A DNA stretch of 64,000 bases from Mastigias papua. Taxonomy: Eukaryota > Cnidaria > Scyphozoa > Rhizostomeae > Mastigiidae. Position 1 is the stretch's first letter; each line of letters starts with the position of its first letter. Shown piece after piece: positions 56,401 to 64,000 of this stretch. Both the position numbers and the translations under genes were made by a program. The notes beneath the pieces were generated by a model. The model had not been told where the DNA came from. It did not search any database and saw only the letters and a list, made by a program, of their open reading frames with translations. The stretch spans positions 10,710,481 through 10,774,480 of the forward strand of contig OZ025283.1 of the NCBI GenBank assembly GCA_964019165.1, given 5' to 3'.

Positions 56401-59400
56401 ATGTGATAAACATGAGCCATTTCTGGCCAAAACGTAAGGCTATAGCCTTGGTATTTTGCTCACAAATGACCAAATTTGAGATTGATTGATTTTGACTGGA
56501 GATTGAAAAGTGATGAAAATGAGCGATTTTTGGCCATAAAGTAAGGCTATAGCCTTGGTATTCTGGCCAAAACTGGCCAAATTTGAAGTTGATTGATTTT
56601 GATTGCTTCCTGAATTGTGATGAAAATGAGCCATTTCTGGCCAAAAAGTAAGGCTATAGCCTTGGTATTCTGGCCAAAACTGACCAAATTTGAAATTGAT
56701 TGATTTTGATTGCTTCCTGAAATGTGATAAAAATGAGCCATTTCTGGCCAAAACGTAAGGCTATAGCCTTGGTATTTTGCTCAAAAATGACCAAATTTGA
56801 GATTGATTGATTTTGAGTGGAGATTGAAAAGTGATGAAAATGAGCCATTTTTGGCCAAAAAGTAAGGCTATAGCCTTGGTATTTTGCTCACAAATGACCA
56901 GAGTTGAGGTTGATTGATTTTGACTGGAGATTGAAAAGTGATGAAAATGAGCCATTTCTGGCCATAAAGTAAGGCTATAGCCTTGGTATTTTGCTCAACA
57001 ATGACCAAATTTGAGATTGATTGATATTGACTGCTGCTTGAAAAGTGATGAAAATGGGCCAGATCTGGCCATAAAGTAAGGCTATAGCCTTGGTATTTTG
57101 CTCACAAATGACCAAATTTGAGATTGATTGATATTGACTGCTGCTTGAAAAGTGATGAAAATGGGCCAGATCTGGCCAAAAAGTAAGGCTATAGCCTTGG
57201 TATTTTGCTCACAAATGACCAAAGTTGAGGTTGATTGATTTTGACTGGAGATTGAAAAGTGATGAAAATGAGCCATTTCTGGCCAAAAAGTAAGGCTATA
57301 GCCTTGGTATTTTGCTCACAAATGACCAAATTTGAGATTGATTGATTTTGAGTGGAGATTGAAAAGTGATGAAACTGAGCCATTTCTGGCCAAAATGTAA
57401 GGCTATAGGCTTGGTAGTTTGCTCAAAAATGACCGAATTTGAAATTGATTGATTTTGATTGCTGCTTGACAAGTGATGAAAATGAGCGATTTTTGGCTAA
57501 ACAGTAAGGCTATAACCTTTGTAGTCTGGCCAAACCTGATCGAAATTGAAAGTCATTCATTTGTATTGCAGATTCAAGAGGAATGAATTTCGATCCTTTG
57601 TGGCTGAAAAGTAAGTCTATAACCGTGATATTTTGCTGAAAATTTACCAGCATTGAAGTTGATTGATTTGTATGTCAGAGTGAAAAGTGATGAAAATGAG
57701 CGATTTTTGGCCAAAAAGTAAGGCTATAGCCTTGGTATTCTGGCCAAAACTGACCAAATTTGAAATTGAATGATTTTGATTGCTTCCTGAAATGTGATAA
57801 ACATGAGCCATTTCTGGCCAAAACGTAAGGCTATAGCCTTGGTATTTTGCTCACAAATGACCAAATTTGAGATTGATTGATTTTGACTGGAGATTGAAAA
57901 GTGATGAAAATGAGCGATTTTTGGCCAGAGAGTAAGGCTATAGCCTTGGTATTCTGGCCAAAACTGGCCAAATTTGAAGTTGATTGATTTTGATTGCTTC
58001 CTGACTTGTGATGAAAATGAGCCATTTCTGGCCAAAAAGTAAGGCTATAGCCTTGGTATTCTGGCCAAAACTGACCAAATTTGAAATTGATTGATTTTGA
58101 TTGCTTCCTGAAATGTGATAAAAATGAGCCATTTCTGGCCAAAACGTAAGGCTATAGCCTTGGTATTTTGCTCAAAAATGACCAAATTTGAGATTGATTG
58201 ATTTTGAGTGGAGATTGAAAAGTGATGAAAATGAGCCATTTTTGGCCAAAAAGTAAGGCTATAGCCTTGGTATTTTGCTCACAAATGACCAGAGTTGAGG
58301 TTGATTGATTTTGACTGGAGATTGAAAAGTGATGAAAATGAGCCATTTCTGGCCATAAAGTAAGGCTATAGCCTTGGTATTTTGCTCAACAATGACCAAA
58401 TTTGAGATTGATTGATATTGACTGCTGCTTGAAAAGTGATGAAAATGGGCCAGATCTGGCCATAAAGTAAGGCTATAGCCTTGGTATTTTGCTCACAAAT
58501 GACCAAATTTGAGATTGATTGATATTGACTGCTGCTTGAAAAGTGATGAAAATGGGCCAGATCTGGCCAAAAAGTAAGGCTATAGCCTTGGTATTTTGCT
58601 CACAAATGACCAAAGTTGAGGTTGATTGATTTTGACTGGAGATTGAAAAGTGATGAAAATGAGCCATTTCTGGCCAAAAAGTAAGGCTATAGCCTTGGTA
58701 TTTTGCTCACAAATGACCAAATTTGAGATTGATTGATTTTGAGTGGAGATTGAAAAGTGATGAAACTGAGCCATTTCTGGCCAAAATGTAAGGCTATAGG
58801 CTTGGTAGTTTGCTCAAAAATGACCGAATTTGAAATTGATTGATTTTGATTGCTGCTTGACAAGTGATGAAAATGAGCGATTTTTGGCTAAACAGTAAGG
58901 CTATAACCTTTGTAGTCTGGCCAAACCTGATCGAAATTGAAAGTCATTCATTTGTATTGCAGATTCAAGAGGAATGAATTTCGATCCTTTGTGGCTGAAA
59001 AGTAAGTCTATAACCGTGATATTTTGCTGAAAATTTACCAGCATTGAAGTTGATTGATTTGTATGTCAGAGTGAAAAGTGATGAAAATGAGCGATTTTTG
59101 GCCAAAAAGTAAGGCTATAGCCTTGGTATTCTGGCCAAAACTGACCAAATTTGAAATTGAATGATTTTGATTGCTTCCTGAAATGTGATAAACATGAGCC
59201 ATTTCTGGCCAAAACGTAAGGCTATAGCCTTGGTATTTTGCTCACAAATGACCAAATTTGAGATTGATTGATTTTGACTGGAGATTGAAAAGTGATGAAA
59301 ATGAGCGATTTTTGGCCAGAGAGTAAGGCTATAGCCTTGGTATTCTGGCCAAAACTGGCCAAATTTGAAGTTGATTGATTTTGATTGCTTCCTGACTTGT

Positions 59401-61357
59401 GATGAAAATGAGCCATTTCTGGCCAAAAAGTAAGGCTATAGCCTTGGTATTCTGGCCAAAACTGACCAAATTTGAAATTGATTGATTTTGATTGCTTCCT
59501 GAAATGTGATAAAAATGAGCCATTTCTGGCCAAAACGTAAGGCTATAGCCTTGGTATTTTGCTCAAAAATGACCAAATTTGAGATTGATTGATTTTGAGT
59601 GGAGATTGAAAAGTGATGAAAATGAGCCATTTTTGGCCAAAAAGTAAGGCTATAGCCTTGGTATTTTGCTCACAAATGACCAAAGTTGAGGTTGATTGAT
59701 TTTGACTGGAGATTGAAAAGTGATGAAAATGAGCCATTTCTGGCCATAAAGTAAGGCTATAGCCTTGGTATTTTGCTCAACAATGACCAAATTTGAGATT
59801 GATTGATATTGACTGCTGCTTGAAAAGTGATGAAAATGGGCCAGATCTGGCCATAAAGTAAGGCTATAGCCTTGGTATTTTGCTCACAAATGACCAAATT
59901 TAAGATTGATTGATATTGACTGCTGCTTGAAAAGTGATGAAAAGGGGCCAGATCTGGCCAAAAAGTAAGGCTATAGCCTTGGTATTTTGCTCACAAATGA
60001 CCAAAGTTGAGGTTGATTGATTTTGACTGGAGATTGAAAAGTGATGAAAATGAGCCATTTCTGGCCATAAAGTAAGGCTATAGCCTTGGTATTTTGCTCA
60101 ACAATGACCAAATTTGAGATTGATTGATATTGACTGCTGCTTGAAAAGTGATGAAAATGGGCCAGATCTGGCCATAAAGTAAGGCTATAGCCTTGGTATT
60201 TTGCTCACAAATGACCAAATTTGAGATTGATTGATATTGACTGCTGCTTGAAAAGTGATGAAAATGGGCCAGATCTGGCCAAAAAGTAAGGCTATAGCCT
60301 TGGTATTTTGCTCACAAATGACCAAATTTGAGATTGATTTATGTTGAGTGGAGATTGAAAAGTGATGAAACTGAGCCATTTCTGGCCAAAATGTAAGGCT
60401 ATAGGCTTGGTAGTTTGCTCAAACATGACCGAATTTCAAATTGATTGATTTTGATTGCTGCTTGACAAGTGATGAAAATGAGCGATTTGTGGCTAAACAG
60501 TAAGGCTATAACCTTTGTAGTCTGGCCAAACCTGATCGAAATTGAAAGTCATTCATTTGTATTGCAGATTCAAGAGGAATGAATTTCGATCCTTTGTGGC
60601 TGAAAAGTAAGTCTATAACCGTGATATTTTGCTGAAAATTTACCAGCATTGAAGTTGATTGATTTGTATGTCAGAGTGAAAAGTGATGAAAATGAGCGAT
60701 TTTTGGCCAAAAAGTAAGGCTATAGCCTTGGTATTCTGGCCAAAACTGACCAAATTTGAAATTGATTGATTTTGATTGCTTCCTGAAATGTGATGAAAAT
60801 GAGCCATTTCTGGCCAAAGAGTAAGGCTATAGCCTTGGTATTCTGGCCAAAACTGACCAAATTTGAAATTGAATGATTTTGATTGCTTCCTGAAATGTGA
60901 TAAACATGAGCCATTTCTGGCCAAAACGTAAGGCTATAGCCTTGGTATTTTGCTCACAAATGACCAAATTTGAGATTGATTGATTTTGACTGGAGATTGA
61001 AAAGTGATGAAAATGAGCGATTTTTGGCCAGAGAGTAAGGCTATAGCCTTGGTATTCTGGCCAAAACTGGCCAAATTTGAAGTTGATTGATTTTGATTGC
61101 TTCCTGACTTGTGATGAAAATGAGCCATTTCTGGCCAAAAAGTAAGGCTATAGCCTTGGTATTCTGGCCAAAACTGACCAAATTTGAAATTGATTGATTT
61201 TGATTGCTTCCTGAAATGTGATAAAAATGAGCCATTTCTGGCCAAAACGTAAGGCTATAGCCTTGGTATTTTGCTCAAAAATGACCAAATTTGAGATTGA
61301 TTGATTTTGAGTGGAGATTGAAAAGTGATGAAAATGAGCCATTTTTGGCCAAAAAGT

Positions 61358-64000
61358 AAGGCTATAGCCTTGGTATTTTGCTCACAAATGACCAAATTTG
61401 AGATTGATTGATTTTGACTGGAGATTGAAAAGTGATGAAAATGAGCGATTTTTGGCCATAAAGTAAGGCTATAGCCTTGGTATTCTTGCCAAAACTGACC
61501 AAATTTGAGATTGATTGATATTGACTGCTGCTTGAAAAGTGATGAAAATGGGCCAGATCTGGCCAAAAAGTAAGGCTATAGCCTTGGTATTTTGCTCACA
61601 AATGACCAAATTTGAGATTGATTGATTTTGACTGGAGATTGAAAAGTGATGAAAATGAGCGATTTTTGGCCATAAAGTAAGGCTATAGCCTTGGTATTCT
61701 TGCCAAAACTGACCAAATTTGAAATTGATTGATTTTGATTGCTTCCTGAAATGTGATGAAAATGAGCCATTTCTGGCCAAAGAGTAAGGCTATAGCCTTG
61801 GTATTCTGGCCAAAACTGACCAAATTTGAAATTGATTGATTTTGATTGCTTCCTGAAATGTGATAAAAATGAGCCATTTCTGGCCAAAACGTAAGGCTAT
61901 AGCCTTGGTATTTTGCTCACAAATGACCAAATTTGAGATTGATTGATTTTGACTGGAGATTGAAAAGTGATGAAAATGAGCGATTTTTGGCCATAAAGTA
62001 AGGCTATAGCCTTGGTATTCTTGCCAAAACTGACCAAATTTGAGATTGATTGATATTGACTGCTGCTTGAAAAGTGATGAAAATGGGCCAGATCTGGCCA
62101 AAAAGTAAGGCTATAGCCTTGGTATTTTGCTCACAAATGACCAAATTTGAGATTGATTGATTTTGACTGGAGATTGAAAAGTGATGAAAATGAGCGATTT
62201 TTGGCCATAAAGTAAGGCTATAGCCTTGGTATTCTTGCCAAAACTGACCAAATTTGAAATTGATTGATTTTGATTGCTTCCTGAAATGTGATGAAAATGA
62301 GCCATTTCTGGCCAAAAAGTAAGGCTATAGCCTTGGTATTCTGGCCAAAACTGACCAAATTTGAAATTGAATGATTTTGATTGCTTCCTGAAATGTGATA
62401 AACATGAGCCATTTCTGGCCAAAACGTAAGGCTATAGCCTTGGTATTTTGCTCACAAATGACCAAATTTGAGATTGATTGATTTTGACTGGAGATTGAAA
62501 AGTGATGAAAATGAGCGATTTTTGGCCATAAAGTAAGGCTATAGCCTTGGTATTCTTGCCAAAACTGACCAAATTTGAGATTGATTGATATTGACTGCTG
62601 CTTGAAAAGTGATGAAAATGGGCCAGATCTGGCCAAAAAGTAAGGCTATAGCCTTGGTATTTTGCTCACAAATGACCAAATTTGAGATTGATTGATTTTG
62701 ACTGGAGATTGAAAAGTGATGAAAATGAGCGATTTTTGGCCATAAAGTAAGGCTATAGCCTTGGTATTCTTGCCAAAACTGACCAAATTTGAAATTGATT
62801 GATTTTGATTGCTTCCTGAAATGTGATAAACATGAGCCATTTCTGGCCAAAAAGTAAGGCTATAGCCTTGGTATTCTGGCCAAAACTGACCAAATTTGAA
62901 ATTGAATGATTTTGATTGCTTCCTGAAATGTGATAAACATGAGCCATTTCTGGCCAAAACGTAAGGCTATAGCCTTGGTATTTTGCTCACAAATGACCAA
63001 ATTTGAGATTGATTGATTTTGACTGGAGATTGAAAAGTGATGAAAATGAGCGATTTTTGGCCATAAAGTAAGGCTATAGCCTTGGTATTCTTGCCAAAAC
63101 TGACCAAATTTGAGATTGATTGATATTGACTGCTGCTTGAAAAGTGATGAAAATGGGCCAGATCTGGCCAAAAAGTAAGGCTATAGCCTTGGTATTTTGC
63201 TCACAAATGACCAAATTTGAGATTGATTGATTTTGACTGGAGATTGAAAAGTGATGAAAATGAGCGATTTTTGGCCATAAAGTAAGGCTATAGCCTTGGT
63301 ATTCTTGCCAAAACTGACCAAATTTGAAATTGATTGATTTTGATTGCTTCCTGAAATGTGATGAAAATGAGCCATTTCTGGCCAAAGAGTAAGGCTATAG
63401 CCTTGGTATTCTGGCCAAAACTGACCAAATTTGAAATTGATTGATTTTGATTGCTTCCTGAAATGTGATAAAAATGAGCCATTTCTGGCCAAAACGTAAG
63501 GCTATAGCCTTGGTATTTTGCTCACAAATGACCAAATTTGAGATTGATTGATTTTGACTGGAGATTGAAAAGTGATGAAAATGAGCGATTTTTGGCCATA
63601 AAGTAAGGCTATAGCCTTGGTATTCTTGCCAAAACTGACCAAATTTGAGATTGATTGATATTGACTGCTGCTTGAAAAGTGATGAAAATGGGCCAGATCT
63701 GGCCAAAAAGTAAGGCTATAGCCTTGGTATTTTGCTCACAAATGACCAAATTTGAGATTGATTGATTTTGACTGGAGATTGAAAAGTGATGAAAATGAGC
63801 GATTTTTGGCCATAAAGTAAGGCTATAGCCTTGGTATTCTTGCCAAAACTGACCAAATTTGAAATTGATTGATTTTGATTGCTTCCTGAAATGTGATGAA
63901 AATGAGCCATTTCTGGCCAAAAAGTAAGGCTATAGCCTTGGTATTCTGGCCAAAACTGACCAAATTTGAAATTGAATGATTTTGATTGCTTCCTGAAATG
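61358..64000. repeat. Tandem 5-mer higher-order repeat (535 bp)
   Basis: Monomers follow the order A-B-A-C-D, where A carries gactggagattg and agcgatttttgg, B carries gctgcttg and ggccagatctggcc, C carries ttcttgccaaaac with gcttcctg, and D carries ttctggccaaaac with gcttcctg. The 535-bp unit is repeated almost 5 times to the window edge with only a few substitutions (gataaaa/gataaac, ccaaaaag/ccaaagag). No landmark (class 4) monomer occurs in this part. It looks like the youngest and most homogenised section. Confidence 0.93.

Larger units (their letters stand above)
47233..61357. repeat. Homogenised satellite core with variable-length higher-order repeats
   Basis: Monomers fall into a few classes: (1) tttgactggagattg, (2) gctgcttgaaaag with ggccagatctggcc, (3) gcttcctgaaatgtgat, and (4) a diverged landmark class. 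Blocks repeat at whole multiples of 107: 18-mers (1,926 bp: 47.5/49.5 kb and 53.8/55.7 kb), a 13-mer (1,391 bp: about 56.65-59.84 kb, roughly 2.3 copies) and a block of about 3.2 kb at offset 6,207 bp (47.43-50.65 against 53.64-56.86 kb). Landmark monomers at 47941, 49867, 51151, 52328, 54148, 56074, 57572, 58963 and 60568 (start of attcaagagg) are 18, 12, 11, 17 (+1 bp), 18, 14, 13 and 15 monomers apart. Confidence 0.92.
44297..64000. repeat. 107-bp satellite array, continues beyond window
   Basis: A tandem array of 107-bp monomers fills the last 19.7 kb and runs off the right edge. A typical plus-strand monomer starts gtaaggctatagccttggt, passes through tttgagattgattgatttt and gaaaagtgatgaaaatgag, and ends ccatttctggccaaaaa; my count gives about 36% GC for it. 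The period is kept to the base over most of the array: spacing of the AAGGCTATAGCCTT core is 107 almost everywhere from about 46.6 kb. Minus-strand frames of 64 or 103 codons recur every 107 bp because 107 is not a multiple of 3 and one frame per monomer meets a TAG inside the palindrome, so they are not genes. No CENP-B box, transposase or long terminal repeat was seen. Confidence 0.98.

Noticed and set aside
46702..63920. Dozens of 64-, 82-, 94- and 103-codon minus-strand open frames with near-identical products
   Set aside because: They recur at exactly the 107-bp satellite period. Because 107 leaves a remainder of 2 on division by 3, each frame passes through KAIAL, GYSL and then a TAG in the same palindrome, so the lengths are forced by the repeat. 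There is no independent coding evidence.
44297..64000. CRISPR-like array
   Set aside because: Units are contiguous 107-bp tandem monomers with no unique spacers, in a metazoan-type genome with no cas genes.
44297..64000. CENP-B box in the satellite
   Set aside because: Looked for a TTCG..GGAA..CGGGA-type motif in each monomer class and did not find one; the array has very few CpG sites.

Overview
This is a eukaryotic, almost certainly metazoan, window. It is AT-rich and gene-poor, and it carries long (TA)n microsatellites, terminal-inverted-repeat DNA transposons, decayed non-LTR retrotransposon tails and a SINE-like repeat. The only confident protein-coding gene is an intronless SOX transcription factor. 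Intronless SoxB genes and transposons of these kinds are common in marine invertebrates, but I cannot assign a phylum from the sequence alone.

Layout. 0-7 kb: intergenic DNA with four large (TA)n tracts, one AC-rich tract and a tRNA-related SINE-like unit wedged between two (TA)n arrays. 7.8-9.05 kb: a degenerate ~33-bp minisatellite split by a 702-bp DNA transposon (25-bp perfect terminal inverted repeats, TTA target duplication). 10.4-11.0 kb: two decayed reverse-transcriptase ORF tails, one apparently inside the other. 14.9-15.4 kb: a (TA)n array, a second copy of the SINE-like unit and a perfect 16-bp-stem hairpin. 17-28 kb: ordinary intergenic DNA with a possible retrotransposon fragment, a polypurine tract, a 156-bp MITE with a perfect 10-bp target duplication, a GAT repeat and a pair of diverged dispersed repeats. 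28-37 kb: long intergenic DNA with no supportable gene. 36,968-37,780: the SOX gene. 40.2-43.0 kb: four candidate non-autonomous DNA transposons close together. 44.3-64.0 kb, running off the window: a large tandem satellite.

The satellite is the most striking object. Its unit is 107 bp. The left ~3 kb consists of diverged monomers; from about 47.2 kb the monomers become very similar and are organised into higher-order repeats whose lengths are whole multiples of 107 (18-mer = 1,926 bp, 13-mer = 1,391 bp, 5-mer = 535 bp). Most monomers carry the perfect 14-bp palindrome AAGGCTATAGCCTT, and one monomer class carries a second, GGCCAGATCTGGCC. A diverged edge passing into a homogenised higher-order core is the architecture known for centromeric and pericentromeric satellites such as primate alpha satellite. 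I infer, but cannot prove, that the window is the edge of a (peri)centromeric or heterochromatic domain with a SOX gene about 6.5 kb from it.

The many recurring 64- and 103-residue open frames on the minus strand of the satellite follow from a 107-bp period and are not genes. There is no pathway or operon here. The interest lies in the satellite architecture, its relation to a developmental-type transcription factor gene, and the layered mobile-element history.
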